Part shown: positions 8,997 through 18,678 of the stretch, piece after piece
Layout: each line of letters starts with the position of its first letter
Numbering within the stretch: the first letter of the stretch is position 1
NCBI RefSeq assembly: GCF_900188485.1
Contig: NZ_FZPH01000003.1
Coordinates: 62,001-126,000 of the forward strand
From: Asanoa hainanensis
GTDB lineage: Bacteria; Actinomycetota; Actinomycetes; Mycobacteriales; Micromonosporaceae
Direction: 5' to 3'
Length of the DNA stretch: 64,000 bases
Translations under genes and position numbers: made by a program
Notes under the pieces: model-generated
What the model saw: only the letters and a program-made list of their open reading frames with translations
Told to the model about the DNA's origin: nothing
The model's database searches: none

Positions 8997-10688
8997 TCAG
9001 GCTTCGTCCACGACCGGCGGTTCGTCGGGCGCCGCGCCGGACCGGCGCAGACCGCCGGGGCGCGCATCGTCGTCACCGTTGTCGGGCGAAGCGTTGCGGC
9101 GGAGGCCGCCTGGGCGGGGATCCAGCGGTTCCGCGTCACCTGCGTCCGGCTCGACCCGGCGGCGCAGGCCGCCCGGCCGCGCGACGCCGTCGCCGTCGTC
9201 GCCCGGAGACTGGCGGCGTAGGCCGCCTGGGCGGACGTCGGTCGCGATCGCTTCGCCGTCCGTGGCACGGCGGAGGCGGCCTGGGCCCGCGGTGTCGCCG
9301 CCGAGTGGGGCCGCGAGGATGTCGGCCGCTGAGCGGCGCTTGCGGCCCGGTTCGGCATCGCCGGAGATGACGTCGAAGGCCGAGCGGCGTTGGCGGCCGA
9401 TCGTGGGCTTCTTGCGCTCGGTGGTTGCGCTGTCCGCGGGCGGCTGCGGCTCGACCTCGGCCGCCGCGACCTCCGCCGGCACCTCGGCCTCAGCGACGGC
9501 CGGTTCCGGCGTGACGGCCTTCGCGGGCGGTTCGGCCTTCGCAGGCGGTTCGGCCTTCGCGGGCGGTTCGGCCTTCGCAGCCGTGACCGCGGGCGGCGGC
9601 GTGACCGCCACCTCCGGCGTGAGAGCCGGCGCCGGCTCCACCGCGGGCTCCGCTGGGGTTTCGGGTTCGTCCGGGACTGCGGTCAGTGGCGGGCGGAAGC
9701 GGTCCGCGTCCGGAGCCGGACGGCGGCGCTGGGTGAAGGCGAGCGGTGACCGCGTCGACGCCGAAGCGGCCGCGCGAATTGGCGCCAGCCCGGCCACCAG
9801 CGAGCTGACGATCTCGGCCGCGTACGTGCCGTCCGGGTCGTAGTCAGGATCAAAGACGGTGAGCTCGATGCCCAGGCAGTGTGGCGTGTCCACCAGGCCC
9901 GCGATCAGCAGCTCGAGCTCCGTGAAGGCGATCCCACCCGGGTCCGGCGCGTCGACCGCCGGCATCACCGCCGGGTCCAGGACGTCGACGTCGACGTGCA
10001 CCCAGTAGCCGGCGCAGTCGGCCAGCTGGTCGCGGGCCCATTGCGCCGAGCGGGCCGCGCCCTCGGCGCGTAGGGCCGGGACCGGGCGGGTCAGGATGCC
10101 GGCGGCCTGGAGATCCAGTCTGTACTCGTCCTGGGCTCGGATGCCCAGCACCACCACGTCGATGTCGCGGAAGTACGGTCTTCGACCTTCGATGGCGGCC
10201 AGGTCAGCTTGGCCGCGGCCCGTCGCCAGGGCCAGGTCCTCGCCGGCGGCGGCTCCGACGTACGACGCGTTGCCGGGGTGGCGGAAGTCCGAATGGCCGT
10301 CGACGAAGACGAGGCCGATCCGGCCGCCGACCGCCTCGCCCAGGCGGTGCATGGCCAGGGCCGAGCCGAGCAGGATGGAGCAGTCGCCACCTAGAACAAC
10401 CGGGAACTCGTCGGCGTCGATGATCGCGCCGATGCGGCCCGCGAGGGCCACCGAGTACGCGGCGATCGCGTCGGCGTGGCACACCCCGTCGCCGGGGCGC
10501 CAGTCGCCCGGGTCGTACCGCGGTGGCGTGAGACAGCCCGCGTCGCGAGCCACCAGCCGGCCCAGCAGGCCGTGGTCGCGGAGAGCGCCGGGCGCCTTGG
10601 CGCAGCCCGGAGTGGACGTCGGCGTGGGCGGTCGCAGGCCCAGGTTCGACGGCGCGTCCAGGAGTGCGATCCGGCGCACGGCGCTCAC
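8997..10688 (-). CDS. Arginase/agmatinase-family protein with long repeat-rich C-terminal tail
   Basis: Residues 1-305 form a ureohydrolase (arginase, agmatinase, formiminoglutamase) domain, a Mn-dependent enzyme that hydrolyses guanidino-type C-N bonds. Visible motifs are GGDC at 100-103, DGHSD at 130-134, DVDVLDP at 233-239 and Glu275. The usual first Mn ligand His (GGDH) is Cys103, so substrate and metal use may be altered. From about residue 310 comes an unrelated tail of some 250 aa. It has a Pro/Ala/Glu-rich linker with tandem PPAKAE units (about 374-390), two similar blocks (RQRRSAFDVI and RKRRSAADIL), then GPGRLRR at 468 and RPGGLRR at 486, 504, 525 and 543, separated by acidic spacers. 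The gene follows the thioredoxin gene with a 4-bp gap, so the two are probably co-transcribed. The substrate is unknown. Confidence 0.85.
   Translation of the reverse strand: MSAVRRIALLDAPSNLGLRPPTPTSTPGCAKAPGALRDHGLLGRLVARDAGCLTPPRYDPGDWRPGDGVCHADAIAAYSVALAGRIGAIIDADEFPVVLGGDCSILLGSALAMHRLGEAVGGRIGLVFVDGHSDFRHPGNASYVGAAAGEDLALATGRGQADLAAIEGRRPYFRDIDVVVLGIRAQDEYRLDLQAAGILTRPVPALRAEGAARSAQWARDQLADCAGYWVHVDVDVLDPAVMPAVDAPDPGGIAFTELELLIAGLVDTPHCLGIELTVFDPDYDPDGTYAAEIVSSLVAGLAPIRAAASASTRSPLAFTQRRRPAPDADRFRPPLTAVPDEPETPAEPAVEPAPALTPEVAVTPPPAVTAAKAEPPAKAEPPAKAEPPAKAVTPEPAVAEAEVPAEVAAAEVEPQPPADSATTERKKPTIGRQRRSAFDVISGDAEPGRKRRSAADILAAPLGGDTAGPGRLRRATDGEAIATDVRPGGLRRQSPGDDGDGVARPGGLRRRVEPDAGDAEPLDPRPGGLRRNASPDNGDDDARPGGLRRSGAAPDEPPVVDEA
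9517..9570 (-). repeat. Three tandem 18-bp repeats inside the arginase-like gene
   Basis: Three copies of an 18-mer (GCCTTCGCGGGCGGTTCG, the middle copy with one G-to-A change) lie head to tail at 9517, 9535 and 9553. They encode the PPAKAE units of the linker. Their near-identity suggests recent slippage expansion. Confidence 0.85.
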
Positions 10689-10692
10689 CGGC

Positions 10693-11625
10693 TCAGAACA
10701 GCGCGCTGGCCAGGGCCCGGCGGGCCGCGGAGACCGCCGGGTCGTCTGGTCCGGCGATCGTGAACAACGTCACCAGATGCTTGCGGACCGTCTCCTTGTC
10801 GTCGCCGACGCTGCGTCGGACCAGGTCGACCAGTCTCTTGTAGGCACGTTCGGCCTCGCCGCCGAGCACCTCGACGTCGGCCGCGAGCAGCTGCGCCGGA
10901 ATGTCGTCCGGGGCGGCGGAAAGGGCAGCGGCCGCGTCGACGCCCTGCACCCGGCGGAACAGGCCGACCTGGGCCAGCCCGGCCTCGGCGGCCGCGTCGG
11001 CCGGCGCCTCGAACAGGATCTTCTTGTACGCCGCCTCGGCCGCGTCCAGGTCGCCGACCATCAGCGCGTCGTCGGCGGACTCGAGCCGCGGGTCGGCCGG
11101 CGTCTCGACCTCGACGCCGCCGGCCTTGAGCACCGCGCCGATCCACTGGCGGAGCTGAGCCTCGGGCACGACGCCGGAGAACGCGTCGACGGGCTGGCCA
11201 CCGACGACCGCGAAGACCATCGGGATGCCCTGCACCCGGAACATCTGCGCCAGCCGCTGGTTGGCGTCAACATCGATCTTGGCGAGCACCCAGGCGCCGC
11301 CGCCCTCGGCCGCCAGCTTCTCCAGGACCGGGGAGAGCTGCTTGCACGGCTCGCACCACTCGGCCCAGAAGTCGATCACCACGGGGGTCGTCATCGAACG
11401 TTCGAGGACCTCGGTCTGGAAGGTCGCCTCGGTCACCTCGATCACGGCCGCGTTGCCGCCACCGGAGGGTGAGAACGCGGGCTGCCCAGCCGGGGGGCCG
11501 GCCGGCCCGCCCGCATCAGCACCGGAGGCACCGGCCGCCGGGGACGGTGATCCGGACGGCCGCAGTGCGCCGAGATCGACCGCACCGCGGGTGAAGATCG
11601 ACGGAGAGGTCCGTGGTTCGCTCAT
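10693..11625 (-). CDS. Tetratricopeptide-containing thioredoxin (CnoX/YbbN-like)
   Basis: The product is 310 aa. After a low-complexity Gly/Pro/Ala stretch (residues 20-58), a thioredoxin domain starts at about 60 with the active site WCEPCK (Cys91, Cys94) and the cis-Pro region GIPMVF. The C-terminal half (about 180-310) is helical, with a TPR-like layout. Actinobacterial relatives are called co-chaperonin or tetratricopeptide thioredoxin proteins, and E. coli CnoX (YbbN) protects clients from oxidation and hands them to chaperones. The extra Cys in CEPC is compatible with real oxidoreductase activity; E. coli CnoX itself has lost CxxC. It lies 6 bp after permease A2's stop in the opposite reading order and 4 bp before the arginase-like gene, so co-transcription with that gene is likely. 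Confidence 0.88.
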   Translation of the reverse strand: MSEPRTSPSIFTRGAVDLGALRPSGSPSPAAGASGADAGGPAGPPAGQPAFSPSGGGNAAVIEVTEATFQTEVLERSMTTPVVIDFWAEWCEPCKQLSPVLEKLAAEGGGAWVLAKIDVDANQRLAQMFRVQGIPMVFAVVGGQPVDAFSGVVPEAQLRQWIGAVLKAGGVEVETPADPRLESADDALMVGDLDAAEAAYKKILFEAPADAAAEAGLAQVGLFRRVQGVDAAAALSAAPDDIPAQLLAADVEVLGGEAERAYKRLVDLVRRSVGDDKETVRKHLVTLFTIAGPDDPAVSAARRALASALF

Positions 11626-11631
11626 GGTTAC

Positions 11632-14600
11632 CTAGTCTCGCACGCGCAGCGCGCGACGCAGACCGACCGCCACCGTGGTGAACAGCAGGGCCGCCGCGAC
11701 CGCCGGCAGGGCGATAGCGATGGGCCTGGGCCAGTTCGGCGCCGCGAGCGCGAAGTCATCATCGACGAAATACGGGACATACTGGCCGACCACCGCCCAG
11801 GCGATGACGGCCGCCACCAAACCGGTGACCACGGCCGCGACGGCGACCGGCAGATAGGCCCAGAGCACCCAGCTCCCGCCGGCACGCGCCGCGAGTCCCT
11901 GCCGTCGCAGGGCGACCATGTCGTCGAGGACGCGCCGGCGGTCGACGGCCGCCATCAGCCACATGCCGCACGCGGCGAGCAGCACCGCGACCCCACCGGC
12001 CAGCAGGTGGAACCAGACCGCGAGCGCCGGCCCGCGCTCGTCGAGCCGGTCGGCGGCCGCCGTCATCGAGTCGCGGCCGATCACCACGAGCCCCTGCGCG
12101 GCCAGGCGCTGCTCGATGTCCGGCGGGGCCGCCGGTCCGAGCCAGACCTCGGCGGTGTCCAGGTCGGTGTTGCCGGTCGCGAGTCGCTCGGCGTAGCCGA
12201 GGTCCATCAGCAGCCCCGTGCCGATCCGGGGCAGCGCCCGGCCCTCCGCGACCGCGTGGACGGCCACCACGTTGCCGTCGACACCCTCGGCCTCTCCCGA
12301 CTTCGGCGGCGGTCCGCCGCTGAGCACGGGCACGTCGGTGGGTGTGCCGGCCGGCATCAGCACGGTCGGCCGGGGCTGGATGACCGCTCCGGGCACGACC
12401 ACGTGCACGCCGCCGTCCTCCGCGGTCACCTTCACGTCGTCGCCGGCCCGCCACGCGTCGGTCGTGAAGGCGGGCACCACATCGGTGAACGGCTGCGACC
12501 GGTCGGCGCGGGCGGCCAGCGAGACGACCGACAGCTCGGCCACCTCACCGCCGGCCGCCTCGTAGATCGCTTCGATCCCGGTCAGGACGCAGCCGTCGAC
12601 ACAGGCCTGGCTGGCCAGCTCCCAGGTGTGCCGGCCGGGCTCGATCTTGGCGCTGCCGGCCCGCACCGGCGCCCCGCCGGCCACCGGACGCAGCAACGCG
12701 GTCAGTCGCAACTCGGTGCCGGCCTTCTCCGGCGCGGCCAGGTCGACCGTCAGCGCGAGCTCCGCGCCCTTGACCACGATCGGTTCCTCGGCCGGCGGGC
12801 GCAGCGCGGCCGCGACCTCGGCGGGCGATCGGTCGCCGTACTCGGGCCGCCAGAACGCCACCTCGGGCAGTGCGGCGGTGTCGGCGAAGAGCACCTGCGG
12901 CCCGTCGACCACGGACCGGGTGCCGACCGCCATCGCGAACCGGCCGTCCGGGTCGACGGCCCGCACGGCCGCCCGCAGTGTGCCCGAGTCGGTCGGCGGC
13001 ACCCGCAGGGTGCGGACGGCGCCGGTCTCCACGGCGGCCCGGTCCGCGCGCGCTCGGTCGGCCACGTCGACCGCGGTGGTGGCGAAGCCGAGCACCGCGA
13101 CCGCGACCGCGAGCAGCACGAACAGTCGTTGGCTCCCGGGCCGGCGGGCGACCTGGAGCGCGCCGAGGGCGAGCCCGAGCTTGCCGCGCTGGACCGCGCG
13201 GCGGCCGAGCCGGGCCGCGAGCGGCACCAGCAGCCGGCCGGCGAGCACCGCGATGGCCAGCCCGATCAGCCCCGGCACCAGCAGGCCGAGCCCGAGCAAC
13301 TGCCCGTCGAACGCGCGCAGCTGCACGGCGGCCAGCACGGCCAGGACGACCGCGCCCGCGTCGATCGCGATCGTCTGCCAGGCGGCGCCGCGCGGCGGCA
13401 CCCGGCGCAGCAGGTCGACCACCGGGCTGGCCAGGTCGCGGCGCAGCGCGAGCAGGCCGACCAGCACCGCACCGGCGACCGCGACCAGGGCGGCGGTGAG
13501 CGCACCGGGTGCCGGCGCGAGGTCGAAGACCGGGATCGGGCCGAACCGCGCGTCGGCGACGGCCCGGGTGGCCAGCGTGCCGGCCAGGTAGCCCAGCGGG
13601 GCGCCGACCGCGATCGCGATCACGCTCTCGCCGGCGGCGAGCCAGAACCGGCCGACCCGGGGTGCTCCGCGCAGCGCGATCAACGCCTGTTCGTGCCGGC
13701 GGGCGGCGGTCGCGCCGGCCACCGCGACGAAGATGACCAGCCAACACAGGCCGATCAGCGGCAGCCCGGCCAGCGGCACCAGCTCGCGGGTCAGCTCGTC
13801 GGAACGGCGTACCCGGTCGAAGAGCTTGGGCAGCTCGTCGGTGAGCGAGGCGAAGCGGGCCGTCTCGTCGTCGGAGCCCAGGTCCTCGCTCAGGTTGTCG
13901 AGGGCCGCGGACAGCGCGGGCAGGTGGTCGGCGTCGAACGCGCCCGGGCCGGGGATGGCCTCGATGCGCCGGTTGTCGGAGTCGTGCTCGAGCCCGTCGA
14001 CCGTCGGGCGCCCGGCGAACAGCGGCTCCGCGGAGGCGTCCGGCGCGGTGGGCGAGAAATAGCCGCTGCGCCCCCAGTACGGCTCGGCCGGGTCGAGTGG
14101 CCGGTAGACACCGACGACGGTGGTCGGCGCAGGCCGCCCGGCGATGACCCAGGCGCGGCTGACGTCGTCGTAGCGGGCCCAGCTCAACATGGTCGATCCG
14201 CCGGGCGTGACGCCCAGCCGGCGGGCGGTGGCCTCGCCGACCACGACCTCACCGGCCGACATGAGGCAGCGCCCGGCGACGATCCGCACGTGGTCGCAGA
14301 CGCCGTCGCGGAAGGTGAGCCAGGAGATCTCGCCCGGCGTGCTGTCCAGGCCGAGGACCGGCAGCACCGCGGTCAGCACGGTGTCGAATCGCGGCAGGTC
14401 GGCCAGGTCGTTGGCCAGCGCGTCGAACCGGTCCCGCTGGGTGCTGTCGATCGGGGCGCTGACCGACACCGTGCGCTCGGCCGGCGGGGTGTTGGCCACC
14501 TCGGCGACCGCCGCGGCCCGGTCGACGGCGGCCGTGTAGACCGGGCCGGCCACCGCCGCCGCCGTGGCCAGCGCGCTGAGCAACACCACCAGCGCCGCCT

Positions 14601-14643
14601 GCACCCGGCGGGCGGTGAGCATGAGGGTCACCAGGGCGATCAC
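11632..14643 (-). CDS. FtsX-like ABC transporter permease (module A, second permease)
   Basis: This is a large membrane permease of about 1003 aa. The chosen GTG start at 14643 overlaps the stop of the preceding permease (GTGA). The first transmembrane segment follows immediately (LVVLLSALATAAAVAGPVY), as FtsX/MacB permeases require, whereas the longer upstream reading frame is only a shadow of the previous gene. Clusters of hydrophobic helices lie near residues 270-490 and at the C-terminus, separated by large extracytoplasmic domains. This is the duplicated 'two times four TM plus one' layout of FtsX permeases. It most likely pairs with the ABC ATPase at 17746-18612 and exports or extracts a lipid, lipoprotein or peptide. 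The substrate cannot be read from sequence. Confidence 0.88.
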   Translation of the reverse strand: MIALVTLMLTARRVQAALVVLLSALATAAAVAGPVYTAAVDRAAAVAEVANTPPAERTVSVSAPIDSTQRDRFDALANDLADLPRFDTVLTAVLPVLGLDSTPGEISWLTFRDGVCDHVRIVAGRCLMSAGEVVVGEATARRLGVTPGGSTMLSWARYDDVSRAWVIAGRPAPTTVVGVYRPLDPAEPYWGRSGYFSPTAPDASAEPLFAGRPTVDGLEHDSDNRRIEAIPGPGAFDADHLPALSAALDNLSEDLGSDDETARFASLTDELPKLFDRVRRSDELTRELVPLAGLPLIGLCWLVIFVAVAGATAARRHEQALIALRGAPRVGRFWLAAGESVIAIAVGAPLGYLAGTLATRAVADARFGPIPVFDLAPAPGALTAALVAVAGAVLVGLLALRRDLASPVVDLLRRVPPRGAAWQTIAIDAGAVVLAVLAAVQLRAFDGQLLGLGLLVPGLIGLAIAVLAGRLLVPLAARLGRRAVQRGKLGLALGALQVARRPGSQRLFVLLAVAVAVLGFATTAVDVADRARADRAAVETGAVRTLRVPPTDSGTLRAAVRAVDPDGRFAMAVGTRSVVDGPQVLFADTAALPEVAFWRPEYGDRSPAEVAAALRPPAEEPIVVKGAELALTVDLAAPEKAGTELRLTALLRPVAGGAPVRAGSAKIEPGRHTWELASQACVDGCVLTGIEAIYEAAGGEVAELSVVSLAARADRSQPFTDVVPAFTTDAWRAGDDVKVTAEDGGVHVVVPGAVIQPRPTVLMPAGTPTDVPVLSGGPPPKSGEAEGVDGNVVAVHAVAEGRALPRIGTGLLMDLGYAERLATGNTDLDTAEVWLGPAAPPDIEQRLAAQGLVVIGRDSMTAAADRLDERGPALAVWFHLLAGGVAVLLAACGMWLMAAVDRRRVLDDMVALRRQGLAARAGGSWVLWAYLPVAVAAVVTGLVAAVIAWAVVGQYVPYFVDDDFALAAPNWPRPIAIALPAVAAALLFTTVAVGLRRALRVRD

Positions 14644-17600
14644 GCGGACTCCTCGTCGACCGCGCGGACGAGCAGCGTCGCGGCCGCCGCGCCGGCCGTG
14701 CCGACGATCAGCACCGCGCCGAGCAGGGCCAGGCCGAGCGGGACGAACTGCGGGCCGACGGCGACGGGCAGCACGTCCCAGCCGTCGACGAAGAGCGGGA
14801 TCGGCCGGCGGGTGACCGCCTGGGCCAGCGCGCTCGCGCCGATGCCGAGCGCGATCGCCGCCAGGGCGAGCCCGCCGTAGCCACCCCAGGCGACCCGGCT
14901 GACCACCCGGGGCGGCAGGCCCTGTGCGCGCAGCGCGGCGAACTCGGCCGCCCGCTCGGGCCGTTCGACCGCGGCCACCACGATGAACGCGCCCGCGGTG
15001 AGCAGCAGCCCGGCGAGGGCGGCCACGAGCTGGAAGCGCAGCGCCGCCGGTGGCGCCTCGCGGCCGAACCGGTCGGTCAGGGCGGCGGACGTCTCGTCGG
15101 AGATCACCGTCACCCCGCCGGCGCGCAGCTTGTCGACGATGTCCGGTGCGGCGTCGGCGGTCAGCCACACCTGCGGCACGTCGCCGGTGCCGGGGTTCTG
15201 GGCGATCCGGTCCGCGTACTCCAGGTCCATCAGGTAGCCGAAGCGGCCGGCGGTGGGCAGCGTGCCGACGACGCCGACCCGGCGGATCGGCACGTCCTCG
15301 CCGCCGAAGACGGGCAGCCGCGGGTCACCGGCCGCGGGCGGCGGCGCGTTGTCGGTGGTGACCACCGGCAGCGGCGCGGGCGCGTCGACGGCGTACACCC
15401 GGGTGGCCCGGTCGGCCTCGCGCGCGGCGCGGACCGCGGTGATGGTGAGGGCGCCGTCGGCCATGGTCAGGTTGGGGCCGACGGTGTCGGCGCCGACGCC
15501 GGCCCGCCAGCGCGAAACGTCGGCGAGCGTGGCTGGCGGCAGCACCGGCCCCGCCGCGCCCGCGAGCCCGAAGACGGTGACCGTCGTGCCCGGCTCGGGC
15601 ACGACCGAGCGCCCGACGAAGTTGCGGGTCACCGGCTCCAGGCCGACCACGCGGCAGCCGGCGCCACAGCCGGTCAGCGACGCGGTGTAGGACGAACGCG
15701 GGCCGCTGACCGGGCCGAACCGCGCGGTGAGCTGGTCGCCGGACGCGTTCTCCAGATGTAGCAGGACGAACAGGGGATCGGTCACCGCGGAACCGCCCGC
15801 GGCTCCGCCGGTGTCGCCGGGGCCGAGCGGGGCCAGCGGCGCCGGCAGCAGCTTGGCCTCCACGTCGAGGGTCACCTCGCCGTCCTTGGTGGACAGTGGG
15901 GCGGGCGCGGCCGGGTGGAGGAGCTCGGGCAGCGGCGGGCTCCCGTACAAAGGCTGCCAGTCGGCGACCGCCGCGAAGCGCGCGGAGTCGACCGCGAGCA
16001 GCACCGTCGCGGGTCCGTTGGCGCCGCGGACGACCGCCATCGCCTGCCGGCCGCCCGGGTCGGCGGCGCGCACGGCGGCGACGAGCTGGGCACGGCTGCG
16101 GGCCTGGACGGTGAGCACCCGGTCGGCGCCGAGCTCGTGCCGGGCCCGCTCGACCCGAGCGTCGCTGGCCGCGGTCCACCCGCCGACCGCGGTGCCGAGC
16201 AGCGCGACCGCGATGACCAGCAGGGCGAAGACGCGGTGGGTGCCCGGCCGCCGGGCGAGCTGGGTGGCGCCGAGCGCGACCGGGACCCGCCCGGACCGCA
16301 GCGCGCGCCGCCCGACCCGGCCGGCCAGCGGGGTGAGCAGCCGCGCGGCCGCGAGCGCGACGAGGACCGCGACCAGCGCGGGCGCGAGCAGCGCGAGGCC
16401 GGTGGTGTCGTCGCGGTCGACCGAGGCCGAGGTCGCGTAGCTCTGGTAGAGGCCGGCCGCGGCGACCAGCACGATGACCAGGTCGACCACCTCGGCCCGC
16501 CAGCCACGACGCCGCGACGGCACGTGCCGGAGCAGGTCGGTGACCGGCGCACGCATGCCGCTCGCGTCGGCGGCGACCGCCGCCAGCACGGCACCGAACA
16601 GGGCCGCCAGGGCGGCGATGCCGGAGAGCATCGCGGCCGAGCCGGTGTCCTTGACATCACCGGCGACCAGCCGGGCCACGCCGAGCCCGGCGGCGGCACC
16701 GACCAGGGCGCCGAACAGCATCGGCACCGCGCTCTGCGCGATCGCGAGGTGCCAGAGCCGCCACCGCTTGGCGCCGCGCAGCTTCAGCAGGCCGATGTCG
16801 GGCCGGCGCTGCTCGGCGGTGTGCCGGACCGCGAAGAACAACCCGAACCAGCAGAGCACCAGCAGTTGTACGGCGGCCACCCCGACCCCGAGCCCGACGA
16901 GGTCGCGTTCGCGGTCGATCCGGTTCGCCAGCGTCACGGCGTCGGTCGTGACCCGCCAGGCACCGTTGTCGCGGCCGACCGGCGCGAGGTCGGCGCGCAG
17001 CCCGGCCAGGTCGTCCAGGAACATGCCGGGCGGGACCCGCAGGTGGTAGTCGGCCAGGATCTCCTTGATCGGCAGTGCCGCGACGGTGTCGGAGCTGACG
17101 AAGGCCGGGTCGCCGGGACCGTCCGCGCCGGGGTCGAGCGCGGCCGAGCCGCCGAAGTCGGTCAGCGCCCAGTACTGGCCGAGCGGATCCGCGAGCTGGT
17201 ACGTGCCGGCGACGGTGAACGCGACCGGTGGCTGCGAGGACAGCACGAAGTCGACCTTGTCGCCGGCCTTCACCTGGAGCGCCTGCGCGGTGCGCCGGCT
17301 GAGCAGCACCTCACCGGCGGCGCGCGGGCAACTGCCCTCGATCTCCAGGTGCTCGCACATGTCGTCGCGGTAGGCCACCCGCAGGCCGATCCGGGCCAGC
17401 TCCGAGACGATCGCGCCGGTCTCGCGGAGGGAGACGGTGCTCTCGGCGCCGGGCACGTCGACCAGCGCGCCGGCCTGTTCCTCGACCTCGGCGACCACGT
17501 CGGCGCCCGGGCGCACGCTGCCGCCAGCGGCGATCGAGCCCTCGACCCGGCCGGACACCCGCACCACGAGCTCGCTGGACCGGGCACCGTCGACATCGGC

Positions 17601-17738
17601 CACCGCGACCGAGCGTTCCGCGGCCCGGACGTACCAGGGCGCGGCGGCGGCGACGGCCACGGCGAGGCCGGTGAGCACCAGCACCGTCGCGGCCTGGGCG
17701 CGGCGCGCCCGCAGCGCGCCCCGTACGACTCCGAACAT
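14640..17738 (-). CDS. FtsX-like ABC transporter permease (module A, first permease)
   Basis: This 1032-aa protein starts with a short cytoplasmic segment and a transmembrane helix (TVLVLTGLAVAVAAAAPWYV). Large soluble domains and groups of membrane helices follow at about 270-480 and at the end. The architecture is the same as that of the downstream permease and of permease B (22498-25545), so all three look like paralogues. The gene begins 7 bp after the ATPase gene and overlaps the next permease by 4 bp, indicating a translationally coupled ATPase-permease-permease operon. The family includes MacB- and LolCE-like mechanotransmitters that act on substrates at the outer membrane leaflet. The substrate is unknown. 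Confidence 0.9.
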   Translation of the reverse strand: MFGVVRGALRARRAQAATVLVLTGLAVAVAAAAPWYVRAAERSVAVADVDGARSSELVVRVSGRVEGSIAAGGSVRPGADVVAEVEEQAGALVDVPGAESTVSLRETGAIVSELARIGLRVAYRDDMCEHLEIEGSCPRAAGEVLLSRRTAQALQVKAGDKVDFVLSSQPPVAFTVAGTYQLADPLGQYWALTDFGGSAALDPGADGPGDPAFVSSDTVAALPIKEILADYHLRVPPGMFLDDLAGLRADLAPVGRDNGAWRVTTDAVTLANRIDRERDLVGLGVGVAAVQLLVLCWFGLFFAVRHTAEQRRPDIGLLKLRGAKRWRLWHLAIAQSAVPMLFGALVGAAAGLGVARLVAGDVKDTGSAAMLSGIAALAALFGAVLAAVAADASGMRAPVTDLLRHVPSRRRGWRAEVVDLVIVLVAAAGLYQSYATSASVDRDDTTGLALLAPALVAVLVALAAARLLTPLAGRVGRRALRSGRVPVALGATQLARRPGTHRVFALLVIAVALLGTAVGGWTAASDARVERARHELGADRVLTVQARSRAQLVAAVRAADPGGRQAMAVVRGANGPATVLLAVDSARFAAVADWQPLYGSPPLPELLHPAAPAPLSTKDGEVTLDVEAKLLPAPLAPLGPGDTGGAAGGSAVTDPLFVLLHLENASGDQLTARFGPVSGPRSSYTASLTGCGAGCRVVGLEPVTRNFVGRSVVPEPGTTVTVFGLAGAAGPVLPPATLADVSRWRAGVGADTVGPNLTMADGALTITAVRAAREADRATRVYAVDAPAPLPVVTTDNAPPPAAGDPRLPVFGGEDVPIRRVGVVGTLPTAGRFGYLMDLEYADRIAQNPGTGDVPQVWLTADAAPDIVDKLRAGGVTVISDETSAALTDRFGREAPPAALRFQLVAALAGLLLTAGAFIVVAAVERPERAAEFAALRAQGLPPRVVSRVAWGGYGGLALAAIALGIGASALAQAVTRRPIPLFVDGWDVLPVAVGPQFVPLGLALLGAVLIVGTAGAAAATLLVRAVDEESA

Positions 17739-17745
17739 CCGCGGT

Positions 17746-18612
17746 TTACGCCGCGTCGCCGGTGTGCGACTCCGGGATCTGGGCGGCGCCGCCGGGAACC
17801 AGCGTCACGCTGCCGTCGGCCTGGTCGACGGTGAACAGGGTGCCGGGCGGGAAGTGGCCGAGCACGTCCGGCGGGAGCTGCACGGTGCCGTCGCCGGCCA
17901 CCACGGCGAAGTCCTGGCCGCCGCGGCCTTCGGCGCCCACCCGGCCGTCGCGGATGGTGACCGCGCGGCCCAGGCGGGCACCGACCTCGGCGTCGTGGGT
18001 GACCACGACGACGGTGGTGCCGCGCTCGGCGTTGACCGTCTCCAGCGCGTCGAGCACCTCGTCTCGGCCGTGCGAGTCGAGCTGGCTGGTCGGCTCGTCG
18101 ACCAGCAGCAGGCCGGGCGACGCGGCGATGCCGACCGCGAGCGCGGCGCGCTGGCGGGCGCCGGGCGCCAGGTCGGTCAGCCGGGCCGCGCCCTTGCCGC
18201 GCAGGCCGACCAGGTCGAGGATGCGCTCCGGGTCTTCGAGCTCGATGCCCTCGGTGCGGGCGGCCCGCCGCTGGGCGAGCCAGACGTTGCGCTCCAGCGA
18301 CGCGTACGGCAGCAGGTTGCGGGCCGCGCCCTGGAGCACCACGCCGATCTGCGTGCCGCGCAGCCGGGAGATCTCGGCGTCGCTGAGCTTGCCGAGGTCG
18401 TAGGTGCCCACGTTGACCCGGCCCGCGGACGGGCGCATCAGCCCGGCGAGCAGTGCGACCAACGTGGACTTGCCGGAGCCCGACGGGCCGACGAGCGCGA
18501 GCATCTCGCCGGGACCGATGGACAGATCGACACCCGAGAGGGCGACGACGTCGCCCGCCTCGGCACGGTAGATGTGCACCACCCGGCGGCATGCGACTGC
18601 GAGTCCCGACAC
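17746..18612 (-). CDS. ABC transporter ATPase with AbrB-like C-terminal tail (module A)
   Basis: This is the ATP-binding subunit (288 aa, GTG start) for the two FtsX-like permeases that follow. Visible motifs are Walker A GPSGSGKST at 42-50, Q-loop Gln94, Walker B LLLVDEP at 168-174 and switch His206. The signature motif is unusual, LAPGARQR at 148-155 in place of LSGGQ-QR. After the ATPase core, residues 235-273 (FAVVAGDGTVQLPPDVLG, then PPGTLFTV and DGSVTLVP) have the strand-turn pattern of a SpoVT/AbrB-type swapped hairpin. That tail is shared with the paralogue at 21623-22501. It could be a dimerisation or regulatory element, which is inference. Confidence 0.9.
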   Translation of the reverse strand: MSGLAVACRRVVHIYRAEAGDVVALSGVDLSIGPGEMLALVGPSGSGKSTLVALLAGLMRPSAGRVNVGTYDLGKLSDAEISRLRGTQIGVVLQGAARNLLPYASLERNVWLAQRRAARTEGIELEDPERILDLVGLRGKGAARLTDLAPGARQRAALAVGIAASPGLLLVDEPTSQLDSHGRDEVLDALETVNAERGTTVVVVTHDAEVGARLGRAVTIRDGRVGAEGRGGQDFAVVAGDGTVQLPPDVLGHFPPGTLFTVDQADGSVTLVPGGAAQIPESHTGDAA

Positions 18613-18678
18613 GCGTACTGCCTATCACCTATGGCGGCGAATGCGCAGCCCCGTGATCACAGCGTTAGCGAGCGGACC

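Noticed and set aside
8835-9221. 128-codon plus-strand gene in the 8680-8996 gap
   Set aside because: It extends deep into the arginase-like gene in antisense and has no ribosome site or recognisable domain.
9517-9570. CRISPR-like array
   Set aside because: The three 18-mers are contiguous with no spacers and lie in frame inside a coding linker.
12007-14880. 957-codon plus-strand open frame opposite the module A permeases
   Set aside because: Glu/Arg/Gly-rich shadow of membrane-protein genes on the other strand.
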